64,000 nucleotides of DNA from Nageia nagi (GCA_050084985.1 JBITNC010000001.1:15996001-16060000); one strand, 5' to 3'. Shown: positions 1 through 11,690, numbered from the stretch's first letter. The notes: generated from the letters alone by a model not told the origin. Program-made: numbers and translations.

Positions 1-619
1 GAGGGAGAGAAATAAATGGGGATGACATCTTTATAGTGTTGAAGAGATTGCTCCCTTTCATGCATGTAAGGTTGGGAAACAAAAACTTGAGTGTAGTGTA
101 TGGTGAAAGCAACAACAATCTTATGTAAAATATCAACCCTTACTTCCTCATCCATAATGGATTAGAATTGTGTGGATTTCCTAGGTGGGCAAAGCTTTTA
201 GAAGAATTCCTTGGAGACTCTAGTTATTGATTATTGCTCCATTGTTTCTTCTATGCTTCATGGCTATTTAGTTGAACCCAAAATTGATATTGGGGATATT
301 AGTTAGCTCTTATGATTGAGATAATGTGTTTATGCCTCTATTATGTATATCAACTTTTAAGAGCATGGATTAATCTTACCAAGGTTATTGTCAATGTTTG
401 AGCTGAACTAGATTCAATGTTTATGTAGTCAATCTATTGAGATTCTACACTTTGCTCAAATCTATACGTACCAATGCAAACATACAAGGGGAAAATTCAT
501 ATTTGTATAAGACACAACAAGACATCAAGTAGAGTTAATCATGCTTCAAAATTCTGCAAATTCCAAAAAAAGGGAATCATATTAAACTTTACATCGCATA
601 ACGATAGCCATTTTGAGAT
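1..619. other. Left flank, no recognised feature
   Basis: AT-rich sequence with no convincing ORF, RNA gene or terminal repeat. It is the DNA into which the minus-strand LTR element at 625 inserted; the last five bases before that element (620-624, ATCTA) are its target duplication. It lies outside the tandem array and has no second copy in the window. Confidence 0.6.
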
Positions 620-624
620 ATCTA

Positions 625-865
625 TGCAGAAATTGAGAATAAAACTCAAGATATGTATACATGTGGGGATTCGTAACAAGAGTACAAAGAAATAATCTTA
701 ATCGTCCAAATGTAACAAATTAGGAGAAGGATGACAACAATGTCCAAGGAATTAAATGACCTTGTATGAAGCATTATCAACTTAGGAACTTTAAAAACAA
801 GAAGAGAACACTAACGTTAGACACACTAACTAACCTAGCAATCTTAACATAGGTATACTCTAACA
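625..865 (-). repeat. 3' LTR of the minus-strand element
   Basis: It starts in a TGCAGAAATTGAGAATAAAA-like sequence matching the start of the other LTR (TGTAGAAGTTAGAATAAAA) and ends TACTCTAACA, as the other does. The middle is diverged and longer. It is preceded by the ATCTA target duplication. Confidence 0.7.
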
Positions 866-2132
866 CCCACCCCCCCCTTAAGTGATGCTAGGAGGGAGTG
901 TGGAAAATACCCAAAAAATAGAAAAGTGGTAAGTTCCACAAATATGAGTCATGACAACAAGGCCTTATAAGGTACTCATATACAATAGCTACCAAAAAAG
1001 TTGTACAACTATGCTAAAGATGATGGAAAACCACATGGGAAAAAACCATCTGTTAGTAGAGGAAAGAAGGTGGATAAATTTTGTCATCCCAAGCAAGATA
1101 TAAGAAATCATGATCATTGAATCAAGTATAGAGATGCTATAGAGATTGATGACAATGAATAACCACAAATCAAGAAATGCAAAACCTCCAAATAAGTTAG
1201 GATCAAAGAGCTACAAATATGCATAAGTGAGCTAAACAACAGTACTCGATCAACAACAACAAAGAGAGTCCCTCAACATGAAATTAGGGCATGAATTTTT
1301 CTTTGAAGAGTTCATCGATGATGCAGATTACACACTAAAAGGTACCAACTACTTATAACAAGGATCCATGAATAAGGTTGCTTCAACAAGAAATTCCTAC
1401 AAGCAAATACTAAAGTACATAAAAAACTCGACCATCAAAATCTTCACAATGAAGACCAAATAGCAAGTGCCAAGGAAGAGTGCCATGAGATTGTATATGT
1501 TAGATCCAATCCTAGAGGACCTCAAAAAAGCCATGAAACTAAGTTATTTATACTGGTGTTGATAATGCTCACTATAATACTAAAGACATCACAAAGCCTC
1601 CAATGGAGATAAAACTCCAAAAGTGAACTAGATCTAGCCACTAGTAGATCCGATACAGAAAGCTTCAAAGAAAGATTGAAGAGATCAACCAAGGAAGCAT
1701 TAAAAAAGATGTAGATGATAATCCACCCTTAATGTGATGAGGAGAGATGATAAGTCAAAGAGTCTATATAACAAGATCCAACATGAGGCAACACGAGATG
1801 ATGTAATAGGAAGTATTGAAGGATCCCCCATAATGAACTGCAATACGATGGGTTGATAACAAGGTCCAAAATAGAATGGATAATATATCAACAACCAAGG
1901 GTATAATAGACAAGGTTATACAACAACCACTATCAAAAAAGGCTTATAAAGAGCAATCTGAGAATGAGGATCTTCAAAACCATCAAGTCAACATCGAAGA
2001 GCTCTAAGTTTACTTCACAATGCAAAAAATAACACACAAAACGGAAAATCGAAATTCAAGATATTGAATTAATATGATTAAGGGTAAAAAAATCAAAATA
2101 TTTAAACCCCGCTATAGAAAATTAATTAATTT
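866..2132 (-). other. Interior of the minus-strand LTR element outside the array
   Basis: It begins with the minus-strand polypurine tract (866-880). The remainder is A-rich without a conserved coding frame; the small ORFs in it show no family motif. This part is single-copy in the window because the duplicated unit starts at 2133. Confidence 0.55.
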
Positions 2133-2317
2133 CAAAAATTGAAATTCAATTAATAATATAAATCAAAAACTTCCAAACCAAATTTTTGGCAAACGAAACG
2201 ACAAAGGGAGATTGTTCACGTAGTCAAAACGACCAGCTCGAAATCAGAAATGTTGTGAAGCTGTCGATTTTGAAAGATAACCACTGAAACTCCGAATAAA
2301 ACCAAAAAACCGTCGAC

Positions 2318-2662
2318 TTAAAAAACTATCCAAAATAAATGAAGTTTCAAAGAAGCACTCAACCCCAAAATGAAGAGCCATGGTCGCAAAATAGGATGGT
2401 GAGGCGAGATCGCCAACAAGACATAGTCTGCGAGTACGTCACATCGAGGGTGATCTTCACGATGATGTACAAGTGAAGAAACGGCTTCAGGCAGAGAACA
2501 CCAGAAGAGCACAGCGAGGGAACGTGACGTTGAAGAGGCCGCTTGAGGCAGGTGCTTGGGTGGTGGAGTCACACTGGGGTACCATGGACGACCAATAAGG
2601 GGCCTCGGGTTCTGAGCAGCAAGCCATGAAGGGGCCACGATGGCCAAGAGATGCATGGACAA
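2318..2662 (-). other. Unassigned GC-richer ORF, 114 aa
   Basis: An open frame on the minus strand inside the leader of the minus-strand LTR element. It is clearly richer in G and C than its surroundings, and rich in Pro, Ser, Leu and His. I see no family motif, transmembrane pattern or repeat. Copies exist at 13669-13974, 24955-25260 and 45176-45499, but the C-terminus differs after a 28-base indel and copy 4 has an extra T that changes the N-terminus. That lack of constraint argues against a working protein. It may be a captured host fragment or chance. Confidence 0.3.
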
Positions 2663-2977
2663 AGAGCTACACGAAACACAGAGAATGTCGTCTAAGCTAG
2701 TTGCATACGATGACCAATTTCAGATCTCACAAAATATCACCATAGTGTTGTGAGGAAGATCACTTACGCAACCCACAAACATGTCCACCAAATCTAACTC
2801 GAATCACTGATAAAAAAATGCAACTCCACAGACAACTACACGTCCACACATCATGTAATGTAAAATAGATCTCCTCCATGCAAATTCTCTAAAGTCTCAG
2901 AAAATGGAGGTGAGGAGGGATTTGGTTCAAAGCCAACCCCCCTCACAGATTTGCTAACCAAATTTAAGAGGGCATGC

Positions 2978-2989
2978 CCTTTGATACCA
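2978..2989 (-). promoter_or_regulatory. Primer binding site (tRNA-Met type), minus strand
   Basis: The minus strand reads TGGTATCAAAGG immediately inside the LTR that begins at 2990. It matches the plant initiator tRNA-Met primer site consensus TGGTATCAGAGC at most positions. It sets the element's orientation. Confidence 0.8.
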
Positions 2990-3165
2990 TGTAGAAGTTA
3001 GAATAAAACTCTATATATTATAAATGGAGAAGTCTTGATTAAATAGTCAAGGTACACAAAATGCATACAAGGGATTCTTAAAAAGAGTTTGTTAGAATCC
3101 TAAACAAACCAAGAAAAAAACAAACTAAGAAAAGGATTAAATGTAATCTGTAATATACTCTAACA
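2990..3165 (-). repeat. 5' LTR of the minus-strand element, array copy 1
   Basis: A 176-bp LTR with ends TGTAGAAG and CTCTAACA on the plus strand, followed by the target duplication ATCTA. Equivalent LTRs in the other units are at 14303-14480, 25590-25767 and 45812-45989, each next to the primer site. Confidence 0.8.
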
Positions 3166-3665
3166 ATCTATCTCAAAACATGCACAATTTGGCTCAAGTT
3201 CATCATTTGTTTGCTCTAAAAGACTAAGTTTCATCTTCTAAGATAAAAAGTTATCCACAATCTACCTTTGACATACAATTTTTAAATAAATATTCATTAT
3301 ATGTCCTTTTTCGAATTGATATGATCTAATTACTAGATTAAATTGTAATCCCTAAGGTACACAAAATACATGGAGGGGATTCGTAACAAGAGTTTGTTAG
3401 AACCTTAAATAAACTAAGAAAAAGATTAAAATGCAATCCTTCTTGTACTCTAAAAATCTATCTCAAAACATGAGCAATTTGGCTTCTGCACAAGATTGAC
3501 CTGAAATAAGTTTTGGGTGTTAAATCTAGCCTATATTCGATCAAGTTCATCATTTATTTACTAAGTTTCATCTTCTAAGATAACAAATTATCCACAATCT
3601 ACCTTTGATATACAATTTTCAAATAAATATTCTTTATATCACCTCTTTTGAATTGATATGATCTA
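3050..3665. repeat. Tandem duplication (~0.3 kb) of LTR end plus flank
   Basis: The block from AGGTACACAAAATGCATACA (~3050) through TATGATCTAATTACTAGATT (~3344) recurs diverged at ~3355-3675. The second copy contains part of the LTR and the flank beginning ATCTATCTCAAAACATG, with an insertion of ~55 bases. The duplication therefore followed insertion of the minus-strand element, because LTR and flank were copied together. It is present in every unit. Confidence 0.7.
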
Positions 3666-4940
3666 ATTACTAGATTTTATTTTGCATGTTACTATTAATC
3701 TATTTTCATTATTTTATTTGTGTAAAATAATCAAATAGTTTTTATAATTTCCTATATTTTCATTTTGAATGTTCATTTTATAAAGTCTAAATACAGTTAA
3801 ATCCTTGTTGGTTGATTGATTGGATTTGAGATGTGTGTTGGTGGTAATGGTTTCTCTTAATAGTCGTTATTTTTTTATTTATCAGTATTTTTTTTATTTA
3901 TCGGTATCTTTTCAAAAGTTGAATATCTTATATTGTCAGTAGTATGATATATGGAGTATGCAAATTCCACCCTTTTGTATGAAGAAGGAATGTGCAAATT
4001 CCATCTTTTTGTATGAAGATGGTTTCTTAATATAATAAAAAACCTCTTTCTATTTATATAATATAATATATATATATAACACAAGTTAACAAATATAAAG
4101 AATACATAAATTCGAACCTATAATCCCATGTACTCTTTTGCCAATAGAGATGACTAAAGCTGAAACGAACAATAAAACCAGAACCAGCTTTTATTAATGT
4201 TCATGTATAGCATTCAAATAAAACATACAAGCTCTGACTGTACACACCAAAATGAAATTACGCGTCTAGGCTTGAATGTTACATCATCGCAATACACCAT
4301 GATATACACTGTAAACTTGATTCCTTACAGCTTTGTTGTTCATCCATGTCAACAGTAACATTGGAACAAAATGGTCCTTTGAAAGCAGTCCAATGCTGTC
4401 GAATCAACTTATGACAGTATGCCATCCACTAATGCATCATGACGTTTAAAAAGCAAAATAAAAAAAGACAATGGTCCTATAAACTTACACACTGTAAACA
4501 TACACCTTACAGCTGTTATCCATATTGTTCATGTCAACAGTAACATTCAGACAAAAATGGTCCTTTGAATGTATTCGAATGCATATGACATTGTTTGCCA
4601 TCCCCCAATGCATCATGACGGTTGAAGAAAAAATGCAATGCAATTTGGGATAACAATTACTCATGTTTACGCAATGCTTGATGCAACTATATATAGCCAT
4701 AAATTATTATTGTGACTGTCATCACTTCTCAAGTATGCCATACTTTTAACTTTTTATCAATATATTAAAGTAGAGAAAGGCAAAGCATTATTGACAGGAC
4801 AAAAGTTATTATCCTACATTAAATATTTTTAGTGATTGTAGTTCAGAAATGGGCATATATTGTTTGAATGCCTGAAACAACTTAATAGTTGTGATGTAGT
4901 AATATAACAATGGTTAAACACAAGAAGCAATGTCATCATA
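3666..4940. other. Unclassified stretch of the array unit
   Basis: AT-rich and without a recognisable gene. It contains two near-identical ~33-base units ending TTTTGTATGAAGA (3958-4022), a TA microsatellite (4051-4079) and a diverged ~180-bp tandem duplication (4308-4490 and 4491-4650) marked by CATGTCAACAGTAACATT and GCATCATGACG in both halves. A 71-aa minus ORF (4485-4700), repeated at 15778, 27062 and 47287 without amino-acid change, has no family motif. Its sameness follows from the young duplication and is no proof of function. Confidence 0.55.
4051..4079. repeat. TA microsatellite, differs between array copies
   Basis: Copy 1 has an interrupted run of TTATATAATATAATATATATATATAA type. 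Copies 2, 3 and 4 have different lengths and interruptions at 15351-15372, 26638-26655 and 46861-46881. It is a handy marker that separates otherwise near-identical units. Confidence 0.85.
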
Positions 4941-4949
4941 AGCAATAAG

Positions 4950-5285
4950 TTGATCGAAAAATTGAAGATGAGTTTGGCCATTTATTCCATGAACAGTGAC
5001 TTCTACATTTTGCCTTTAGGAGGACTACCGCATATAGTGCTTGAGGAACAATGGTTATACACCTTGAGGGAAATCACTTCCAACTACAAAACATTAGAGA
5101 TGAAGTTCAAGGTTGAAGGACGTAAAGTACAAATGCAAGGCATCAAGGATGGAGGAGGAAACAAAACTAGGAGAACCTTTGTAGCAAGAATGACGCCATT
5201 AAGAAAATTTCATGACATACGGTTAGCCTTGATGCTAAGAAGCTTAAAAATGAAGATGAATGTGGAAAGAAGCAAGAGGGCTTAG
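4950..5285 (+). pseudogene. Gypsy B retropepsin C-terminal fragment
   Basis: A 111-aa frame. Residues ~17-62 contain DFYILPLGG, EEQWLYTL and MKFKVEGRKV, which follow the C-terminal half of plant Ty3/gypsy aspartic proteases (family pattern FYVLPLGGYDVVLGVQWL...M.F...G..V.L.G). The catalytic D-S/T-G part is missing, as is everything downstream (reverse transcriptase, integrase). A polypurine tract and LTR follow directly, so this was a gag-protease-only element or one with an internal deletion. The last ~45 residues are Arg/Lys-rich and unassigned. Same frame in copy 2; copies 3 and 4 have HL instead of QM near residue 61. Family assignment is from pattern recognition. Confidence 0.65.
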
Positions 5286-5330
5286 GCTTAGTTGTTGCAT
5301 TTGCAAATTCGAATTGCTTGAGGACAATCA

Positions 5331-5346
5331 ATTTGGGAGGGGTGGA
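5331..5346 (+). promoter_or_regulatory. Polypurine tract of gypsy B
   Basis: ATTTGGGAGGGGTGGA, almost all purine, lies immediately before the LTR start at 5349. It primes plus-strand DNA synthesis in LTR elements and confirms the plus orientation of B. Confidence 0.75.
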
Positions 5347-5348
5347 TT

Positions 5349-6044
5349 TATAATATTCCCAAATTTGGACATCTCACTCACTACGGCACTAGGAAGTGGG
5401 ACGTGCACCCTCATGGTGCTCTCTTAGCAATTTAGGAGTATTTTCATAGTTTTAGGACAATTTGGAAATATTTTAGTAATTTATGCAATATTTATGGGAT
5501 TTTTATATATTTTATCCCACTTGAAGGATCTCCAACATGTGATGTTGGACTCTATGAGTCATTATTTGTTATTTTTATGTATTAATTGCATGAGCCATTT
5601 ATTAATGTCAAATAATTATTATAATTAAAATACCAAGATAATTATTTATTGTAAATGCAATATTAGTCTCCTTAAGTAAGGCATATTTCTAACCTTGATG
5701 ATTGTAATTTGGCATCTCAAGGCACTTTAATGCATCTCTATGTAATTATGCTCCCCCCTAAGCTAGATGCATCCCTAAGGGGCAAAGCACAACGATCACA
5801 AGAGGGAGATACTAATCCCTAGGCATAAGAGACTCTAAGAGGGAGGCATGGCATCAAGAAGGACAAACTGGCACTGTTAGATGTGATTTTGTGAATCCCA
5901 AGTCATCAACATTGCAACATCTCATTCCAAGAGTTCATCTCATCCATCAAAGCCAATTGTGGTGATCCTTAGGCACAGGGAAATCATCTAGAGGTGGATA
6001 CATGACCTGGAGACCATTTGGAGTCTACAAAAGGAGGATGAGAC
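5349..6044 (+). repeat. 3' LTR of gypsy B, left part (array copy 1)
   Basis: It begins TATAATATTCCC, the mutated form of a TGTAATATT-type start. It shares blocks such as TTGTAAATGCAATATTAGTC with the family A LTRs but is clearly diverged. It stops at GAGAC (6040-6044), where element A is inserted just after a TATA-like CTACAAAAG. The sequence resumes after A for 22 bases, and in full only at 58644-59417. Other copies: ~16643-17337, ~27927-28622 and ~48152-48846. Confidence 0.8.
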
Positions 6045-7344
6045 TGTAATGTCCCCATGTTTATGGCATTTTCCCCACTTTGCCATTGGAAAATGGAAAC
6101 TTTTAGCTTAGTTTTATTTTGTTTAATTTTGGTATTTTAATAGTATTTTAGCCCTCTATTTGTAAGTTCCACTTAGTAGATTAATTTATTACTCCAAGCA
6201 TGGGATGTTGGACCTTTTAGTGCAATTAGGAGTGATTTACTATTTTTAATATGTCAATAATTATGTAATAGAATACCAAGGCAATTATTAATTGTAAATG
6301 CAATATTAATCACCTAATTTGAGACGTTACATATGAAGCCTTAATTAATGTATATTAGCATTAATAGGTCTTGGTTATTTTTTAGCTCTCCTCTTAGCTA
6401 TTCAAGGTAGAGCCATATGATTCTTATGGAATAACACTTACTATGAGGCACTAGAAGACTCCCACACTTGGATGTTAGGCTTGTGATGAGGTTTTTATCA
6501 TTTGATGAGCGATTGGGCAGCCCAATACACCCATGTCTCACCCTTGGAGGCTTCTAGCATGATGGTGTTGATCCCTACGCCCATGGAAGTCCTCCATAAC
6601 CTAATGTTGGCATTCTAGGCCCTTGGATGTGATTTCACTTATCCCAAGGCACCTCATCTAAAGCATGGGATATGGAAAGCATACTAATCATGCTTGGACA
6701 TCGTTGCATGAGAGTACATCAATCCCAACATAAGATTAATGATGAAGCTACCTCACACTATAAAAGGAGAATTCTTGGAAGATAATAACATTATATTATG
6801 ATTATGATTTCTTCTTCTTGGTTTGGGCATTTCTCTTCCTTGATTTCCACTTCGACGAAGTGAGGTACCTATTGCGGGGTGTAGAACAAGACTTATGTGG
6901 GTACACACTTTGAGGAATAGTGCACCTTAGGGTTGTAACAAGGGGTGTTGGCATTACCCTTAGATTAGTAGAATATTGCTAGTGGATCTTTGAGATTCCA
7001 CCACAATTATGGAGGAGGAAGCCCTGGTGAAAGCCTTGACACTGCTAAGGATCTTAGCCTTGGAGCATCATTCTTCATTACACATTCATTGTAATTGATG
7101 TCACTTCTCTCATTATTCAAATGCAATTACATTTGGCCATTACATTGTTATTTTCTTTTCATTTCATGATATATGTCTTTGTATGATATTTAGCATATTT
7201 GAGGGTGTGATATTGAGTGTTTACACTTCTTGGCTATACATATCCATTATAAGTGATAATTCATTGCTAATTTGTTATTCTATCTAGTCGTCGGGATCTC
7301 AAGGCACTATTTTGCATGTATAAGCTAGACGTTGAGTATTTAAA
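6045..7344 (+). repeat. Truncated 5' LTR of gypsy A
   Basis: It starts TGTAATGTCCCCATG and carries a TATA box at 6759-6766 (TATAAAAG). It ends at GTTGAGTATTTAAA, about 300 bases short of the LTR end as judged from the 3' LTR, where the next LTR begins. Confidence 0.8.
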
Positions 7345-9237
7345 TGTAATGTCCCCATTTTTATGGTGTTTTCCCCATTTCGCCACTGTAAAATGGGAAC
7401 ATTTAGTTTAGGGTTATTTTACTTAATTTTGGTAATTTAATGAATATTTAGCCTTTTATTTGTAAGTTCCACTTTAACATTAGTTAATTGCTCCAATTAT
7501 GGGATGTTGGGCATATTTTAGTCCTTAGGAGTTATTTTATATTATTAATTATGTCAATAATTATGTAATTTAAACTCCAAGGTAATTATTAATTGTAAAT
7601 GCAATATTGGTTACCTAATTTAATGCATTGCATATATTAAGCCTTGATGATTGTAATATTGGCATTAAATGGTCCTCTTTAGCAATATTGCTCCCCTCTC
7701 TAGGTACCTAATTTAGCGCATTGCATATATTAAGCCTTGATGATTGTAATATTGGCATTAAATGGTCCTCTTTAGCAATATTGCTCCCCTCTCTAGGTAT
7801 AAGATGATACCAAAGTGATTTCACCTATCACGAGGCATAAGAATACACCCATACTTGAACACCAAGAGGATTGGATTATTTATGGATGATATTTGGCATC
7901 CCAAGGCACCTTGGAAGACCTTAAGGCTTAACATCACACTAGGAGGCTCATAAGGTGCTTGTGTGGATCCTAATGCACATGGGAATCCCCTAACATGAGA
8001 CGTTGCAACTATGAGCACTTAGATGAGATGACACTCATCCCAAGACTCTCCATCATGGATGTTGGATAGAGAAGCACATAGATCACCCTTAGACACCATT
8101 GGATGAGATCACATCAATCCCAATGCATGATTAGAAGATGATGAAGCTACCTATCGTTATATAAGGAGGATTCTTGGAAGAAAAATGCATTTTATTATCA
8201 TTATCTTTTCTTATTCTTGGTTTGGGCATTGTTCTTCCTTGATTCCATTCTTCAGAGTGAGGTACCTATAGCAGGGTGTAATATAGGACTTACATGGGCA
8301 CACACTTGGGGGTTGGCATAACCCAAGTAGATGGCTAGCTATTGGAGGGGTGTTGGCATCACAGTCAAATTAATAGAACATTACTAGTGGATGTCTAAGA
8401 TTCCACCACAACTATTAAAGGAGGAAGCCTTGGTGCAAGCCTTGCCACACTATGGATCTAAGCCTTGGAACATCAATCTTTGCTACATTGTCATTGTAAT
8501 TGTGCTTTACTACATTTGTTATTTCAAATACAATTACATTGGCCTTTAATCTGCTAAATTCTTTTCATTTGTCTCATCTTACTTGGATGTTAGATCTAGA
8601 GTGCATTTTATGTTATTAATTCATGTTCTTGCTCTCCTAATCCCTATGTTGGACATTTGGCATAATTGAGGGTGCATTATTGAGTATTTACCCTTATTGG
8701 CAAGATGTCTACACTATGAGTGATAATTAATTGCTAATTTGTCATCTTATCTAGTTGTTGGGTTTATGAGGATTTTGTATTGAGATCTTGCCAATACTAG
8801 CTAGACATTGGGCATGTTGCATAATTTTGTGTATTATTGTTGAGATCTGGAGCTTTGGAGTGAAATATCCCTTTCCTAGGGCATGTTTGGTGATTCTTGC
8901 TATTATTTGGAGTTGAAGTTAGAGGATTTGCACCAAATCCCATTAAGCCAAAATTAAGGCTTATCACATTGAAGGCCATTGAAGTGTTCTTGACATTTTG
9001 GATGAGACGTTACATTTTTGGCATGTGATTTGACCACTTACACATGAACGTTGGGTTTGTATGATATTAATTGATGAGATCTTGTATGTGCATGAGTTTG
9101 TTGTGCTATTTTGGGCATCATTGATTAGATTTGAGGCAGAGTGTGACCTCCCTCCTATAGGGATAGTTTGGCAATTTTTAATTATCATTTTAGTTTGGAA
9201 TTTGAGATATGAGTGAGCCTTAGTTTAGCTCATCACA
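7345..9237 (+). repeat. Full LTR (subfamily A'), with internal 94-bp duplication
   Basis: It starts TGTAATGTCCCCATT and ends CTCATCACA next to the primer site. It contains a direct 94-base duplication (7612-7705 and 7706-7799), which explains part of its extra length over the 3' LTR (1893 versus 1524 bp). A TATA-like TATATAAG lies at 8158-8165. Confidence 0.8.
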
Positions 9238-9239
9238 AT

Positions 9240-9250
9240 TGGTATCAAAG
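9240..9250 (+). promoter_or_regulatory. Primer binding site (tRNA-Met type) of gypsy A
   Basis: TGGTATCAAAG two bases after the LTR end. In copies 2-4 it continues as CCCAAG, in copy 1 as ACCAAG. It matches the plant tRNA-Met primer consensus with one or two changes. Confidence 0.8.
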
Positions 9251-10559
9251 ACCAAGATCTTTCCATCCTATTGGGTTAGATATTGAGAAAGATTTACAAT
9301 GAGCCAAGATCTTTCCATCTTGTTGGGTTAGATCTTGAGGGAGTTTTTCATAGCCAAGATCTTATTGTCTTGTTGGAAGACCTTAGAAGACTTATAGTTA
9401 TGGAAAGAAGTTACAGTTGTTGTGAAGAGGAGATCTCTTCGTCTTGTTGGAGAGAAATTGCAGAGTTTAGATCTTACCATTGTTGTTGAGCAAAGACCTA
9501 GAGAAGGAGTTACAATGGAATTACAGTGGTAATCAAAGAATTGTGAGGAGATTCAGAAGCATCACAGTGAAATCAAAGGTTTCAAGCATCTAGATTTGAA
9601 ATTTGGGTTACTAAAGGAATACGTTGAGGACTTTTTGCTAATTTTAGGGAGTTTTAAGGACTAAGCTAGTTTGTCGCACCTATGGAAGCATATTTTGGGT
9701 ACTAGATCTCATTCCTTGGTCCCTTGGAGGATAACATTGGAGCTTTGGGTATCCAATTTGCAAATTCGGGCATCTAAAGGTAGACATTGGAGCTTTTTAC
9801 ACCAAATTGTAGTGTTTGAGGAGTGAATGGTGTGACGTAGGGCCTTGGTGCCTAGTTTGAACCCTTCATCACTGGATCTTGCACTTGGATCAAGATTATT
9901 CCACCCTAGAGGCACTACTTTCTAGGTTTGAGTAAATTTGAAATTTCCAAATTAATTTCAAGAATTTAAATTTTTAAGGAAAAATTTAAACTTTGCAATC
10001 ATGGAGGGATAAGATATACAAGACTTTTTAATTATTTTTAGAGGGATTTAATTTAATTTGACAAGAAAATTAAATGAGAGATAAGTCTTTTAAAATTTTG
10101 AATTTTGAAGGAAAAAGCAAGATGCAAATATGAAAAGCAAATTTCAAATATTTTGAAACACTATAAAGGAAAACGTTTAAGTGGGAGTGGGAGCACAACA
10201 TTTTTGAGAAGCATATTTCGCAATTAGGAGCAAAGGAGAAGTTTGTTCCACCAAGGAGACCATCATTTAGCTTGGAGAGAGGTTCGTTGTGCTTCTAGGA
10301 GGCTCATTTCCACAATTATTCCCTCCAAGAGGATTTGTCCACTCTTGGGAGGCCTATTTCGAATTTGCAAAGTTCTAAATAAGCTCGTCCTACATTGAAG
10401 ACCAATTTTCCAGACATTGAGCAACTGCTTGGTTCATGACAACATCATTGAACATTGAGGAGGATCATTCCACCTTAGAGAGCTAGTCTTGAGGTGTAGG
10501 AACCACAAAGAGATTCATTTAGCCTTATTTAACAATAGCATCTTCAGGATTGAGTAGGG
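9251..10559 (+). other. Gypsy A leader and decayed gag region
   Basis: Just after the primer site are three imperfect ~50-base repeats built on CCAAGATCTT, a few T/C bases and TGTTGGGTTAGAT (9252-9385), then related GATCTC/GATCTT segments to ~9480. A 68-aa frame (9283-9489) runs through them but merely mirrors the repeats. From ~9950 an A-rich stretch follows. No gag domain can be read in one frame. The same state exists in copies 2-4. Confidence 0.5.
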
Positions 10560-10885
10560 ATGAAGCATTCCTTAGAGGCATTCCAAGAAGATATCGAGTT
10601 TGTTATTGTTGCAAGAGACCCTAAGAACCCAACCATCGTTGTGAATGCCAAGACAAGGGTTTCCACATTGGAAGGACATCAATAGTGAGGATTGACCACA
10701 AGGGAAGGGTTCATCAGAAGGAGTGCACTCGTTGGAAGGGAAGATATTTCATGATAGAACATGGAGGTGCCAACCACATCACCACACTCATAGCAATCTT
10801 GCACACCTTGTACCAAGAATATTCAACTCTTCCACCAGAGGTTAAGGAAGCACTAAGCTTTCAAGAGTTCATAGAAGTCATATGA
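10560..10885 (+). pseudogene. Cys/His-rich gag-like fragment of gypsy A
   Basis: One frame reads CYCCKRP, stop, EPNHRCECQDKGFH, and continues into a 66-aa frame (10685-10885) with KGRVHQKECTRWKGRYF and an acidic end. The clustered Cys and His suggest a degenerate zinc-binding nucleocapsid-type region, but the spacing does not fit the standard C-x2-C-x4-H-x4-C. Copy 1 reads VHQKE, while copies 2-4 have TAG in place of the Gln codon. I cannot assign it to a named domain. Confidence 0.4.
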
Positions 10886-11146
10886 GCAAGGGAGGATGAA
10901 ATTCACACACCACCTCACCAAAACCATCAAAGGAGATGATTAGAGGGATACATAGCATCAAGAGTTAGAACTTCCCCAATACCATTGAGACGAAGAGAAG
11001 ATGAGACTCTAATTGTACACAATGGAAAAAGGAGAAGCTTCCAAAGAGAGCTTTAGGGATACTGTGAAAGCTACAAAGAGAATTGGGCTCCCAACCAACA
11101 AAGACAAAATCAACATTACCATTCAAGGATAATATCATATATAAGG

Positions 11147-11690
11147 ATGATCGAAGGGAAACATAATAAGGCAACACACTACCGATCAATCAAAGTTAGA
11201 GTAGAAGTTGCAGGAGAAGCAATCCTTATACTGATTGATAATGGGGCAACACAAAATTTCATTGACCAAGGATTTGTAGCAAGAAAGAACCTCCCAACCA
11301 AGGTTGTCGAAGGATTGAATGTCACTAATGCAAATGGGCACTACACATTGTCTAACCGAATGTTAGACTCAAGATCAAGCTTAGTAACCACATTCTTGAG
11401 AACAAATTCTACATCTTCCCACACGATGGGTTGCAACAGGTATTGCTTGGAGTATAGTGGATGTATCCTTTAGGAGATATTCCAACAAATTTCCAAAGGT
11501 TCGAAGTGAGTTTTTGGATCAAGGGACAAAAGGTCATCATCAAGGGAATGAAGGATTGTTGTGGACAACACTTGACAACACCACAAGAGAAGGACAACAT
11601 GCATTTTATGGTTGCCTTCAAAAGAGCCACCCCAACAAAATAATAAAGAAATTGGAATTTGCTACAGAATACAAGCCATAGTTTGTAGAC
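11147..11690 (+). pseudogene. Gypsy A retropepsin, frameshifted
   Basis: The first frame (11147-11473) contains ILIDNGATQNFID, matching the active-site strand of plant Ty3/gypsy aspartic proteases (LIDSGATHNFI), with Asn in place of Ser/Thr in D-S/T-G. The second half of the domain lies in another frame: KFYIFPHDG near 11404, then VLLGVQW, then MYPLGDI and VSFWIKGQKVIIKGMKD (the family's LGVQWL...M.F...G..V.L.G pattern). A frameshift near 11395 separates them, and copy 1 has TAG in the VQW motif where copies 2-4 have CAG. Nothing of the polymerase follows; the 3' LTR begins 180 bases later. The fold would act as gag-pol protease; this copy cannot. Confidence 0.75.

Larger units (their letters stand above)
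625..3165 (-). mobile_element. Short non-autonomous LTR retrotransposon, minus strand
   Basis: Seen: related terminal repeats at 625-865 and 2990-3165, flanked by the 5-bp duplication ATCTA (620-624 and 3166-3170). Read on the minus strand, a primer binding site of the form TGGTATCAAAGG (2978-2989) abuts the 5' LTR, and a G-rich polypurine tract (866-880) abuts the 3' LTR. The ~2.1-kb interior shows no gag, protease, integrase or reverse transcriptase, so the element must have been mobilised by another element's proteins. The size suits a small LARD or large TRIM. The two LTRs differ in length (241 versus 176 bp), so it is old or rearranged. The array unit begins inside it at 2133, so copies 2-4 carry only its right part. 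Confidence 0.8.

Noticed and set aside
4485-4700. Conserved 71-aa minus-strand ORF present in all four units
   Set aside because: No family motif; identity follows from recent duplication, and the ORF lies across a diverged 180-bp tandem repeat.
9283-9489. 68-aa ORF repeated at 20576, 31862 and 54724
   Set aside because: It simply translates the CCAAGATCTT-type leader repeats of gypsy A after the primer site.
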